Shown here one piece after another: positions 1 through 6,940 of a stretch of 13,144 nt of DNA (positions are counted from its first letter, which is position 1; each line of letters opens with the position of its first letter). The notes under the pieces were generated by a model. It saw only the letters and a list, made by a program, of their open reading frames with translations. It searched no databases and was not told the DNA's origin. Position numbers and translations under genes: made by a program. The stretch covers positions 1 through 13,144 of the forward strand of contig JAFABD010000273.1 of the NCBI GenBank assembly GCA_023426225.1, read 5' to 3'. Source of the DNA: Pseudomonadota bacterium. Its GTDB lineage: Bacteria; Pseudomonadota; Alphaproteobacteria; Sphingomonadales; Sphingomonadaceae.

Positions 1-77
1 GGATCGGAAAATGGGCGTGCGAGCCCTAGAAGATTCGCGGGACGAGGCAAAGCCGGCGCCGCAAGCCCGGCGATCGC

Positions 78-99
78 CCGGTCCCCGAAACGGGACCGG
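78..99 (-). terminator. Possible hairpin downstream of petC
   Basis: An 8-bp perfect inverted repeat (CCGGTCCC at 78-85, GGGACCGG at 92-99) with a CGAAAC loop lies about 90 nt downstream of the petC stop. It has no T-tract on the petC side, so it is not a classical intrinsic terminator. It may protect a 3' end or contribute to termination of the petABC transcript. That role is inference. Confidence 0.3.
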
Positions 100-119
100 C
101 CCGCCCGCCGCCCCCTGGC

Positions 120-134
120 CCCCGATCATCGGGG
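120..134 (-). terminator. Short GC hairpin downstream of petC
   Basis: CCCCGA at 120-125 pairs perfectly with TCGGGG at 129-134 around a 3-nt loop. It lies 57 nt past the petC stop and is the first stable hairpin in the 3' region. No U-tract follows on the minus strand. Together with the hairpin at 78-99 it may form the 3' end of the pet mRNA. The rest of 1-191 holds no gene I can support. Confidence 0.25.
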
Positions 135-191
135 CGGAAGCGGCGGCGCGGGCCGGCCGGTCGTTGGCGTGTTGCCCGGACCCGAAGCAGC

Positions 192-1022
192 TCAGTGCTT
201 CACGCCGCGCCACACGGTCTGATACGCACCATAGGTGAGCACCGTCGCGAACATCAGGAACAGAATCACCGCAAGGCCGGCCTGATGGCGCGTCTGCAGC
301 GTCGGTTCCGCAGTCCAGACGAGGAACGCCGCAACGTCCTTGGCCATCTGGTCCTTGGTCGAAGGCGTGCCGTCGTCATAGGTCACCTGCCCATCGGCGG
401 TGAGCGGCGGCGGCATCGCGATGTTGAGGTTCGCGAAATACGGGTTGTAGTACATGCCGTCGGGCGTCTTGGCCCCCGGGAACTTGGCCAGCAGCGCCGG
501 CGGCTGGTTCTCGTACCCGGTCAGCAGCGAATAGACATAGGCGGCGCCGTCATGCCGAGCCTTGGTAATCAGGCTCAGGTCCGGCGGATTGCCCGTGCCC
601 GGATAATAGACCTTGGGGAAACGGTCCGACGGAACGTTGTCGCGTTCGCCCCAGGTGCCCGCCTTCTCGTCGAAGGTGCGCTGCTTGATCGCCCAGTCCT
701 TGGCGATCTTCTTCACCTGCGCCTCGTTGTAGCCGAGGTCGCCCAGGTTGCGGAACGCCACCAGGCTGAGCGAGTGGCAGGTCGAGCAGACTTCCTTGTA
801 GACCTTGAAGCCACGCTGGAGCTGCTGCTTGTCGAACTTGCCGAAGGGGCCGTTCGACGCGAGATCGAGGTCCTGCGGATGCTTGTGGAACTCGGTCTCC
901 GCCGTGGGTTTCGGCGGCTCCTTGATGAGGCCGGTGATGCTGCCGGCGAGCGCCAGCAGCAGCACCGCGATGAACGCGCCGCCGATCACGAACTTGATGG
1001 CGCGCAGGAAGAGCGGAGTCAT
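192..1022 (-). CDS. petC: Cytochrome c1 of the cytochrome bc1 complex
   Basis: Cytochrome c1 (276 aa) passes electrons from the Rieske centre to a soluble or membrane cytochrome c on the periplasmic side of ubiquinol:cytochrome c reductase. The haem c attachment site CSTCH is at residues 79-83 (C79, C82, H83). The likely axial methionine is M203 in IAMPPPL. A hydrophobic N-terminal stretch (about 11-33) acts as signal peptide or anchor. A C-terminal membrane helix (about 249-270), followed by a basic tail, anchors the haem domain, as in the family. The ATG start is supported by GGGGGA 8 nt upstream, directly after the petB stop. It lies 14 nt after petB, so it is the last gene of petABC and shares the petA promoter. 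Length and motifs are normal for an alphaproteobacterial c1 encoded separately rather than fused to cytochrome b. Confidence 0.97.
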   Translation of the reverse strand: MTPLFLRAIKFVIGGAFIAVLLLALAGSITGLIKEPPKPTAETEFHKHPQDLDLASNGPFGKFDKQQLQRGFKVYKEVCSTCHSLSLVAFRNLGDLGYNEAQVKKIAKDWAIKQRTFDEKAGTWGERDNVPSDRFPKVYYPGTGNPPDLSLITKARHDGAAYVYSLLTGYENQPPALLAKFPGAKTPDGMYYNPYFANLNIAMPPPLTADGQVTYDDGTPSTKDQMAKDVAAFLVWTAEPTLQTRHQAGLAVILFLMFATVLTYGAYQTVWRGVKH

Positions 1023-1036
1023 GATTCAGGTCCCCC

Positions 1037-2323
1037 TTACGCGGCCGCGGTTTCGGTGAGGCGCGAACCGCCCTTGCCGGCGAGCACCGCTTCGGTGATC
1101 GAGTTGGGCAGCGGCTTCGGCGTCTCGAGACGCGAGATGATCGGCACGATGATCAGGAAGTGCGCGAAGTAATAGGCCGCCGCGATCTGGCTGGTGATCA
1201 CGTACACCGGTTCCGCGGGCGAGCCGCCGCACCAGCCGAGGATCAGCACGTCGACCAGCAGCACCCAGAAGGCGATGCGGTACATCGGGCGATAGTGCGC
1301 CGAACGCACCGGCGACCGGTCGAGCCACGGCAGGAAGAACAGGATCAGGATCGAGCCGAACATCGCCAGCACGCCCCACAGCTTCGCCGGCAGGATGAAG
1401 TCCGCGGTGAAGGCACGCAGGATCGCGTAGAACGGCCAGAAATACCATTCGGGCACGATGTGCGCAGGCGTCGAGAGCGGGTTCGCCGGGATGTAGTTGT
1501 CCGGGTGCCCCAGATAGTCGGGCGCGAAGAAGACCAGCGCCGAGAAGATCATCAGGAACACGAAGACGCCGAAGCCGTCCTTGGCCGTGTAATAGGGGTG
1601 GAACGGAACGGTGTCCTGTTCGCCCTTCACCTCGACGCCGGTCGGGTTGCCCGAGCCGGGGATGTGCAGCGCCCAGATGTGCAGGATGATGACGCCCGCG
1701 ATCACGAACGGCAGCAGATAGTGCAGCGAGAAGAAGCGGTTGAGCGCCGCATCGTCCGGCGCATAGCCGCCGAGCAGCCAGATGCGGATCCAGTCGCCGA
1801 CCACCGGGATCGCCGAGAAGAAGCCGGTGATGACCTGCGCGCCCCAGAAGCTCATCTGCCCCCAGGGGAGCACATAGCCCATGAAGGCGGTCGCCATCAT
1901 CAGCAGGAAGATCACGACGCCGAGCAGCCAGATCATCTCACGCGGGGCCTTGTACGAACCGTAGTGCAGGCCGCGGAAGATGTGGATGTAGACGACGACG
2001 AAGAACATGCTGGCGCCGTTGGCGTGCGCAAAGCGCAGGAACCAGCCCGCGTTCACGTCGCGCATGATCGTGCCGTTGATCGATTCGAAGGCGCCGCTGG
2101 CGCTCGAATGGAAATGCATCGCAAGCACGATGCCGGTGACGATCTGGATCACCAGCGCAAGGCCGGCGAGGACACCGAAGTTCCAGAAATAGTTGAGATT
2201 GCGCGGCACCGGATAACCGGCACCGACGGCGTTGTAGACGAAGCGCGGGAGCGGCAGGCGGCTGTCCAGCCACTGCATCACCGGGTTCTTCGGCTCGTAA
2301 TGCTTAGCCCAGGGAAAGCTCAT
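1037..2323 (-). CDS. petB: Cytochrome b of the cytochrome bc1 complex
   Basis: Cytochrome b (428 aa) is the membrane core of ubiquinol:cytochrome c reductase. It carries haems bL and bH and forms the Qo and Qi quinone sites. The four haem histidines show the canonical 14-residue spacing: H100 and H114 in one helix, H201 and H215 in another, giving pairs H100/H201 and H114/H215. The Qo-site PEWY motif is at 291-294 and the sequence has about eight membrane helices. This is the long, single-chain bacterial/mitochondrial form, not the split b6/subunit IV type. The start has GAGGA overlapping the petA stop, with the ATG 12 nt after petA, which suggests coupled translation. Nothing in it looks truncated. 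Haem and quinone roles come from family knowledge; the motifs are read directly. Confidence 0.98.
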   Translation of the reverse strand: MSFPWAKHYEPKNPVMQWLDSRLPLPRFVYNAVGAGYPVPRNLNYFWNFGVLAGLALVIQIVTGIVLAMHFHSSASGAFESINGTIMRDVNAGWFLRFAHANGASMFFVVVYIHIFRGLHYGSYKAPREMIWLLGVVIFLLMMATAFMGYVLPWGQMSFWGAQVITGFFSAIPVVGDWIRIWLLGGYAPDDAALNRFFSLHYLLPFVIAGVIILHIWALHIPGSGNPTGVEVKGEQDTVPFHPYYTAKDGFGVFVFLMIFSALVFFAPDYLGHPDNYIPANPLSTPAHIVPEWYFWPFYAILRAFTADFILPAKLWGVLAMFGSILILFFLPWLDRSPVRSAHYRPMYRIAFWVLLVDVLILGWCGGSPAEPVYVITSQIAAAYYFAHFLIIVPIISRLETPKPLPNSITEAVLAGKGGSRLTETAAA

Positions 2324-2335
2324 TGGCTGCTATCC

Positions 2336-2920
2336 TCACCCCACCACGACGGTTGTGTCGGACGTGAACTCGTACTTCGGCACCTCAAGATTCTTGGGCG
2401 CCGGACCCTGGCGGATGCGACCCGCAGTGTCATAAGCCGAGCCATGGCACGGGCAGAAATAGCCGCCGAAGGGGCCGCGATTCTCGCCCTCGCCCGCGCC
2501 GAGCGGGACGCAACCGAGATGGGTGCAGACGCCGAGGGTGATCAGCCACTGCTTCTTGCCCGACTTGGTGCGATCCTCGAGCGACTGCGGATCGCGCAGG
2601 CTGGCAACGGGAACCGCATCGGCCTGCTGGATTTCCTGCGGCGTCAGGTGACGCACGAACAGCGGCTGCTTGCGGAAGCTGTACTTGACCGCCTGTCCGG
2701 GTTCGATCGCCGAGACGTCGACCTCGGTCGTGGACAGTGCGAGCACGTCCGCCGACGGGTTCATCGAGTTGACGAGCGGAAGCACGGTCACGCCGGCCCC
2801 GACGCCAGCGACCGCCACGGCCGCATAGGAGAGATAATCGCGCCGTCGCGGATTTTCGAGAAGTTCACCGCCGGGCCCACCGGTCCGGTCGGGTGGAACA
2901 CCATCGTGGGTAATTGCCAT
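2336..2920 (-). CDS. petA: Rieske iron-sulfur subunit of the bc1 complex
   Basis: The Rieske protein (194 aa) takes the first electron from ubiquinol at the Qo site and delivers it to cytochrome c1. Its two cluster-binding boxes are complete: CTHLGC at 132-137 and CPCHGS at 156-161. C132, H134, C156 and H159 bind the 2Fe-2S cluster, and C137 and C158 form the stabilising disulfide. An N-terminal RRRDY motif (26-30) followed by an uncleaved hydrophobic helix (about 31-50) is a typical Tat signal-anchor, so the protein is probably exported folded. It is the first gene of petABC. Upstream lies the 374-nt divergent region with an FNR/FixK box, suggesting oxygen-responsive transcription of all three subunits. 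The ATG at 2920 gives the usual family length. Confidence 0.97.
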   Translation of the reverse strand: MAITHDGVPPDRTGGPGGELLENPRRRDYLSYAAVAVAGVGAGVTVLPLVNSMNPSADVLALSTTEVDVSAIEPGQAVKYSFRKQPLFVRHLTPQEIQQADAVPVASLRDPQSLEDRTKSGKKQWLITLGVCTHLGCVPLGAGEGENRGPFGGYFCPCHGSAYDTAGRIRQGPAPKNLEVPKYEFTSDTTVVVG

Positions 2921-2975
2921 GCTTCAGCCCTTGCACTTCAGAACAAGCCGCGGCGCCTAGGCGGGTAACGGCTTC

Positions 2976-2993
2976 AGGGCACGATACTGCCCT
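2976..2993. repeat. Inverted repeat in petA leader
   Basis: AGGGCA and TGCCCT are perfect 6-bp arms around the 6-nt loop CGATAC, inside the predicted 5' untranslated region of petABC. A 10-bp palindrome, CGCCTAGGCG, sits just downstream toward petA at 2954-2963. Either could form a leader hairpin or a protein site. I cannot assign a function. Confidence 0.35.
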
Positions 2994-3064
2994 TCGTCGC
3001 CGGTGCCCCCAGTGACTTAGCGGGGTGATAGACGGCCCTGCGCGGCTTTGCCAACAGGGATTTT

Positions 3065-3077
3065 CTTGCGGTTATTA
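3065..3077 (-). promoter_or_regulatory. Predicted petABC promoter (-10 TAATAA)
   Basis: On the minus strand TAATAA (3077-3072) is a reasonable -10 element, predicting a start near 3065 and a leader of about 145 nt before petA. No good -35 is visible. Instead the centre of the FNR/FixK box (3104.5) falls about 40 nt upstream of that start, close to the -41.5 position of class II FNR-activated promoters. An inverted repeat GCGGTT-N7-AACCGC (3068-3086) overlaps the -10. The match is seen in the sequence; activity is inference. Confidence 0.5.
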
Positions 3078-3097
3078 CGGAACCGCGCACCCCTCTA

Positions 3098-3111
3098 TTG
3101 ATCCGGATCAA
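3098..3111. promoter_or_regulatory. FNR/FixK-type box (anaerobox)
   Basis: TTGATCCGGATCAA is a full match to the FNR/FixK/FnrL consensus TTGAT-N4-ATCAA and is perfectly palindromic. It lies near the middle of the divergent petA-trmL region, 177 nt from the petA start and 183 nt from the trmL start. Ten specified bases make a chance match about one per megabase in random sequence, rarer in GC-rich DNA. Spacing to the TAATAA element favours activation of petABC. An effect on the trmL-hemF side, activating or repressing, is also possible. Assignment to an FNR-family regulator comes from the consensus; no such regulator gene is in this window. Confidence 0.75.
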
Positions 3112-3200
3112 AGCCAGCAGCCTTTTGTGCGCCGCACCAAATGGCACGCTGGCGAAAGCCGTGCCAAAACGGGTTGGACGATTTGGCCAATTGCCGGCGA

Positions 3201-3223
3201 ATCGCGGCGCGGCTTGCCGCGAT
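3201..3223. repeat. 8-bp inverted repeat upstream of trmL
   Basis: ATCGCGGC (3201-3208) and GCCGCGAT (3216-3223) are perfect arms with a 7-nt spacer, about 70 nt upstream of the trmL start. This could be an mRNA hairpin in the trmL-hemF leader or an operator for a dimeric regulator. In such GC-rich DNA some arms of this length arise by chance. Confidence 0.35.
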
Positions 3224-3294
3224 GCAGCGCGCAACCGGCTGTTTCGACGCGCTTCGGTTCCCCATCGGGGCCAAATGCGCTAGGCGCGCACCCC

Positions 3295-3744
3295 ATGCGC
3301 ATCGCCCTGTTCCAGCCCGACATCGCGGGCAATGTCGGCACGATCCTGCGCCTCGGCGCCTGCCTGAACACCCCGGTCGACCTGATCGAGCCTATGGGAT
3401 TTCCCTGGGGCGACCGCGCGCGGCGCCGCGCGGCGATGGATTATGGCGCGCAGGCCGAGATCTGCCGCCACGCCGACTGGGACGCTTTCGTCGCCACGCG
3501 GAAGGGGCGGATCGTGCTGTTCACGACGCGCGCCGCCATCCCCCTGCCCAAGGCGCAGTTCCATGCCGACGACACGCTGCTGATGGGATCGGAGGGCGCC
3601 GGCGTGCCCGATGCGGTGCACGACCGCGCCGAGCTGGCGGTACGCATTCCGCTGGCGCCGGGCGCGCGCTCCTTGAACGTAGCGGTCGCAACGGGCATCG
3701 GACTTGCCGAAGCCTTGCGTCAGACCGGAGGATGGCCCGAATGA
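3295..3744 (+). CDS. trmL: tRNA (cytidine/uridine-2'-O-)-methyltransferase TrmL
   Basis: TrmL (149 aa) is a SPOUT-class SAM-dependent enzyme that 2'-O-methylates the wobble nucleotide (position 34) of certain leucine tRNAs. The start MRIALFQPDIAGNVGTILR is the classic family N terminus. The knot-forming SAM motifs follow: MGSEGAGVP (about 99-107) and IPLAPGARSLNVAVATGIG (about 120-138). The length matches a single SPOUT domain. I chose ATG 3295 because upstream in-frame sequence lacks family similarity; the ribosome site there is weak (TAGG at about 8 nt). The stop overlaps the hemF start (ATGA, 3741-3744), so the two are translationally coupled. It is first in the trmL-hemF-GNAT operon, divergent from petABC. 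The pairing with hemF probably reflects shared transcription rather than shared biochemistry. Confidence 0.93.
   Translation: MRIALFQPDIAGNVGTILRLGACLNTPVDLIEPMGFPWGDRARRRAAMDYGAQAEICRHADWDAFVATRKGRIVLFTTRAAIPLPKAQFHADDTLLMGSEGAGVPDAVHDRAELAVRIPLAPGARSLNVAVATGIGLAEALRQTGGWPE
3727..3731 (+). promoter_or_regulatory. Shine-Dalgarno of hemF
   Basis: GGAGG inside the end of trmL lies 9 nt before ATG 3741 and directly abuts the in-frame ATG at 3732. The spacing decides for 3741 as the hemF start. Confidence 0.7.
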
Positions 3745-4583
3745 TCGAACTCGACGAGCAGCAGCAGCGCGCCCGCGCCTGGTTCGAGGGGCTGCGCGAC
3801 TCGATCTGCGCGGCGTTCGAGGCGATCGAGCGCGAGGCAGGTTCGGACGCCGGCTTCGATTACACGCCGTGGACGCGCAACGACGCGTCGGGCGCACCGG
3901 GCGGCGGCGGCGTGCGCGGGGTGATGCGCGGCCGGGTGTTCGAGACGGTCGGCGTCAACGTCTCGACGGTCGGCGGCGCCTTCGACGGCGAGTTCGGCCG
4001 CACGATCCACGGCGCGGCCGACGACCCCCGCTTCTTTGCGACGGGCATCAGCCTCGTCGCGCACATGGCGAACCCGCATGTGCCCGCGGTGCACATGAAC
4101 ACGCGCTTCCTCACCACCACGCGGCGCTGGTTCGGCGGCGGTGCCGACCTGAACCCGCCGATTCCCTATGCCGAGGACACCGCCGATTTCCACGCACGGC
4201 TGAAGGCGGCATGCGACGCGCACGACCCGGCGCACTATCCGCGCTTCAAGCAATGGGCGGACGACTATTTCTACATCCCCCATCGCCAGGTGCATCGCGG
4301 CGTCGGCGGCATCTTCTATGACCATCTGGAAAATGACTGGGAGGCGGATTTCGCCTTTACCCAGGATGTCGGGCGCGCGTTCCTCGACATTTTCCCGCAG
4401 CTGGTGCGGCGCCGGATGCACATGCCCTTCACCGCCGAGGACAAGGCGCGCCAGCTCGAATGGCGCGGCCGCTATGCCGAGTTCAACCTGATCTATGATC
4501 GCGGCACGCTGTTCGGGCTGAAGACGGGCGGCAATATCGACGCCATCCTGATGAGCCTGCCGCCGATGGCGAGCTGGAACTGA
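3741..4583 (+). CDS. hemF: Oxygen-dependent coproporphyrinogen III oxidase
   Basis: HemF (280 aa) uses O2 to decarboxylate two propionates of coproporphyrinogen III, giving protoporphyrinogen IX in haem synthesis. It is a cytoplasmic homodimer with no signal peptide or membrane segment. Family landmarks are present: the WFGGGADLNP block at 130-139, the DYFYIPHR..RGVGGIFYDH region around 175-195, and the C-terminal EFNLIYDRGTLFGLKTGG...LMSLPP signature at 247-275. The usual GGRTES form reads GGNIDA here, a modest variation. The length is typical. The ATG overlaps the trmL stop; an ATG three codons upstream is poorly spaced. Haem supply is needed for the divergently encoded cytochromes b and c1, so neighbours share physiology. 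An FNR box about 630 nt upstream, before trmL, could make expression oxygen-sensitive; no anaerobic hemN is in this window. Confidence 0.97.
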   Translation: MIELDEQQQRARAWFEGLRDSICAAFEAIEREAGSDAGFDYTPWTRNDASGAPGGGGVRGVMRGRVFETVGVNVSTVGGAFDGEFGRTIHGAADDPRFFATGISLVAHMANPHVPAVHMNTRFLTTTRRWFGGGADLNPPIPYAEDTADFHARLKAACDAHDPAHYPRFKQWADDYFYIPHRQVHRGVGGIFYDHLENDWEADFAFTQDVGRAFLDIFPQLVRRRMHMPFTAEDKARQLEWRGRYAEFNLIYDRGTLFGLKTGGNIDAILMSLPPMASWN

Positions 4584-4590
4584 GGCAGGC

Positions 4591-5202
4591 ATGGCGATCG
4601 GCACGGGGTTGAACCCGGTTCCGCGCGACCATCTGGCCGCCGTGGTGACCTGGCTGGAAATGCGCGAGCGACCGAAGCCGCGGCCGGTACCCGCCGCGCC
4701 GTTGCGGCTGGTGCGCTGGCCGGCGCCCGAGAGCGACCGCTATCGCGCGCTGTTCCGGCGGGTGGGTGCGCGCTGGCTGTGGCTCTCGCGGTTGGCGATG
4801 CCCGAGGCGCAGCTTCGCCGCATCCTCGACGACCCGCAGGTGCAGGTGCATGCGGTGCTCGACCGGCAGGGGATCGAGGTGGGCATGCTCGAGCTCGATT
4901 TCCGTCAGCCGGACGCGTGCGAGATCGGCTTTCTGGGGCTGGTGCCCGAACTGACCGGCAAGGGGCTGGGCGACTGGCTGATGGCGCAGGCGCTCGCGCT
5001 GGGATGGCGGGCCGGCGTGACGCGGCTGTGGCTGCACACCTGTACGCTCGATCATCCCGGAGCGCTCGGCTATTACCGGCGGCACGGCTTCGTGCCGTTC
5101 CAGCGGACGATCGAGCTGTTCGCCGACCCGCGGCTGGCGGGCATCCTCCCCGCCGACGCGGCGCCTCAGATTCCCTGTCTTGCCGCAGCAAGGATGCGAT
5201 AG
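4591..5202 (+). CDS. GNAT-family N-acetyltransferase
   Basis: This 203-aa protein has one GNAT fold at roughly residues 55-175. Motif A is clear: EIGFLGLVPELTGKGLGDWL (111-130), with the acetyl-CoA pyrophosphate loop LTGKGLG. It is followed by LWLHTCTLDHPGALGYYRRHGF (about 146-167), typical of motif B, where the tyrosines and RRHGF close the fold. About 50 extra N-terminal residues precede the domain. The substrate cannot be told from sequence. It starts 7 nt after hemF with a GAGG-type site upstream, so it is probably the third gene of the trmL operon. Its last 37 nt overlap the convergent membrane-protein gene on the other strand. Confidence 0.85.
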   Translation: MAIGTGLNPVPRDHLAAVVTWLEMRERPKPRPVPAAPLRLVRWPAPESDRYRALFRRVGARWLWLSRLAMPEAQLRRILDDPQVQVHAVLDRQGIEVGMLELDFRQPDACEIGFLGLVPELTGKGLGDWLMAQALALGWRAGVTRLWLHTCTLDHPGALGYYRRHGFVPFQRTIELFADPRLAGILPADAAPQIPCLAAARMR

Positions 5203-5882
5203 GCCGCCGCGTTGACGAGGAGGAGCCCGACCGCCCCCGCCGTCAGCACCGCCGTCGCGAGCCCGGTGAGCACCGGCGCGGCAAGCGCGCTCGCGCCGTC
5301 GGCCGCGCTGTCGAAAACACTGCCCAGCAGCAGGCTGGGAAGCATCAGCACCAGATAGAGCTGGAGCAGGCGCCAGCCATTGCCGCGACTGCGCGCCAGC
5401 GCGGCGCGGATGCCGCCGTCCTGCTCGGCGACGACCACGGGCAGGACAAGCTGCGTTCGCCCGAGCGCATAGAGCCCGCCGATCACCACGACGAGCAGCC
5501 CGCCCGCCATCACCATCGCGACGCTGGCGACATGCGCCAGCGCCAGCCGCGGCAGCAGCCGGACCGCACGCTGAAGCGCGTCGGCCACCGCGGGGCGATC
5601 GGGCGCGAGCAGCAGGACGAGGATCGCCCCGCTGCCGATCAGCTGGAGCCCGATCTGGATCAGCAGCCAATGGGCATTGGCGGACCAGAACGCCATCAGC
5701 GCGTTGAAAAAGGCGAGATCGTCCATCCCGCGCGAATCGGGGATCGGCAGGAACAGGCGCACGGCAAAGGCGGGGAGCCACAGGAACATGCCCGCGACCG
5801 GCAGCAACAGCGCGCGATCGGCACGCCACAACGCGCCCGCCTGGGCAAAGACACGCCCGAAATCGATCTTCACTGGGTTCAC
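5166..5882 (-). CDS. Multi-pass membrane protein, GPDPase_memb/YciC-like, copy 2
   Basis: This is a 238-aa integral membrane protein with about five or six hydrophobic segments and no recognised catalytic motif. The block GRTQLVLPVVVAEQDGG, followed by ALARSRGNGWRLLQLY, resembles the basic loop of the glycerophosphodiester-phosphodiesterase membrane-domain/YciC-type families. The same block occurs in the upstream neighbour, so the two are paralogues. The start is GTG at 5882, overlapping the neighbour's TGA as GTGA, implying coupled translation; a second in-frame GTG lies at 5873. The 3' end overlaps the convergent GNAT gene by 37 nt. Function is unknown; a role in membrane or envelope organisation is only a guess. 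A soluble GDPD domain is not present. Confidence 0.75.
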   Translation of the reverse strand: MNPVKIDFGRVFAQAGALWRADRALLLPVAGMFLWLPAFAVRLFLPIPDSRGMDDLAFFNALMAFWSANAHWLLIQIGLQLIGSGAILVLLLAPDRPAVADALQRAVRLLPRLALAHVASVAMVMAGGLLVVVIGGLYALGRTQLVLPVVVAEQDGGIRAALARSRGNGWRLLQLYLVLMLPSLLLGSVFDSAADGASALAAPVLTGLATAVLTAGAVGLLLVNAAAYRILAAARQGI

Positions 5883-6718
5883 AAATCTTCCATAGCACGG
5901 GTCAGGCCGGCCTGGCCGTTGATCGCCAGATAGAGTTTGCCGGCAAAGGCGGGAAGGACGACGGCCGACGCCGTCTGCACGGCGCCGCAGGCGATCGAGG
6001 TGAGCACCCCGGCGACGCTGAGCGCGCCGTCCCCTGCCCCCGCCACCAGCGCGAAGATCGACCCGAACACCAGCCGCGCCGCGCCATAGGCGACCGAGGA
6101 AACGAGATAATAGAGGATCAGCACGCCGACGATGCGCAGCGCATAGCCGCGCGTCAGCTGCCACGAGCGCGCGATCGCGCCGAGCGGACGCCCCTCGCGC
6201 GCCACCGCCGGCTGAACGAGCGCGAACCGCGCGCCGAGCCAGAGCAGGACCGGCGTCAGTACCAGCATGTAGAGCGCGATCGCCGTGAGGATCGAGGGGT
6301 TGGCCGCCTCGATCCGCCCCTGTTGCAGCGCCGCGACATCGACGCCGCCCAGATAGGCGAGGACGGGCACCGGCAGGAACAGCACGAGCAGCGCCGCGAA
6401 CAGGACGAGCGAGGCGCCGAGCACCGGCAAAAGCCGCGCCGATGCGATTCGCGCCGGCCCCGCCCCCCCGGCGATGTCGAGCGCCATCACGGTGATGACG
6501 AGCTGGCCCCACAGCATCACGACGGCGAAGGCCAGCTGAACCACACCGAGCGCAACCTGCGTCATCTGGGGCAACTGCCCCTCGTCGCCCAGCGCGGCGA
6601 AATTGGACTGGATCGAGAAGGGCAGGAAAAAGGCGAGCAGCGCGACCGGCGTGATGGCGCCGAGATTGTCGCCCAGGAACTCGACCGTGCGGTCCCAAAC
6701 GTCACCCATCTTCACCAT
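5879..6718 (-). CDS. Multi-pass membrane protein, GPDPase_memb/YciC-like, copy 1
   Basis: This is a 279-aa membrane protein with about six long hydrophobic segments, for example around 17-35, 53-81, 94-123, 143-168 and 199-235. The conserved-looking loop GARFALVQPAVAREGRP, then GAIARSWQLTRG, fits the glycerophosphodiester-phosphodiesterase membrane-domain/YciC-like group and matches the downstream paralogue. The start ATG 6718 (MVKMGD) has GGGGGA 9 nt upstream. An open frame continues further upstream but lies over lipB on the other strand and is not credible. It is first of a two-gene unit, divergent from lipB with 222 nt between. Function is unknown; two coupled paralogues may form a heteromer. 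Confidence 0.78.
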   Translation of the reverse strand: MVKMGDVWDRTVEFLGDNLGAITPVALLAFFLPFSIQSNFAALGDEGQLPQMTQVALGVVQLAFAVVMLWGQLVITVMALDIAGGAGPARIASARLLPVLGASLVLFAALLVLFLPVPVLAYLGGVDVAALQQGRIEAANPSILTAIALYMLVLTPVLLWLGARFALVQPAVAREGRPLGAIARSWQLTRGYALRIVGVLILYYLVSSVAYGAARLVFGSIFALVAGAGDGALSVAGVLTSIACGAVQTASAVVLPAFAGKLYLAINGQAGLTRAMEDL

Positions 6719-6760
6719 GCCGCAAGATCCCCCAATGACTGTGCTGTTCTGTGCGCGTCG

Positions 6761-6776
6761 TGCGGGTTTTCCCGCA
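6761..6776. repeat. Hairpin-forming inverted repeat between membrane gene and lipB
   Basis: TGCGGG and CCCGCA are perfect 6-bp arms around a TTTT loop, 43 nt upstream of the membrane-protein start. It could be an operator or a leader hairpin. No clear promoter hexamers were found in this 222-nt divergent region. Confidence 0.3.
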
Positions 6777-6940
6777 TCACCGCCGGTCGATGTCGCCGCA
6801 GAACCGCCTTGCGACAAGACCTTAACCGATGCCGGCGCGACCCCTCCGATCCGCCGGCACCCGACCGGCCGCGACCCTAGCGGCGGCATCATGGCTTGCC
6901 AATGCTTGCGCATCGCCCGCCGAAGACGCAATTCGGGACC

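Noticed and set aside
1160..2968. 602-codon plus-strand frame over petB and petA
   Set aside because: Arg/Asp/His/Glu-rich antisense shadow of conserved bc1 genes, typical of high-GC DNA.
2974..3234. 86-codon minus-strand frame between petA and trmL
   Set aside because: It contains the FNR box and predicted promoter, has no recognisable protein features and no good ribosome site.
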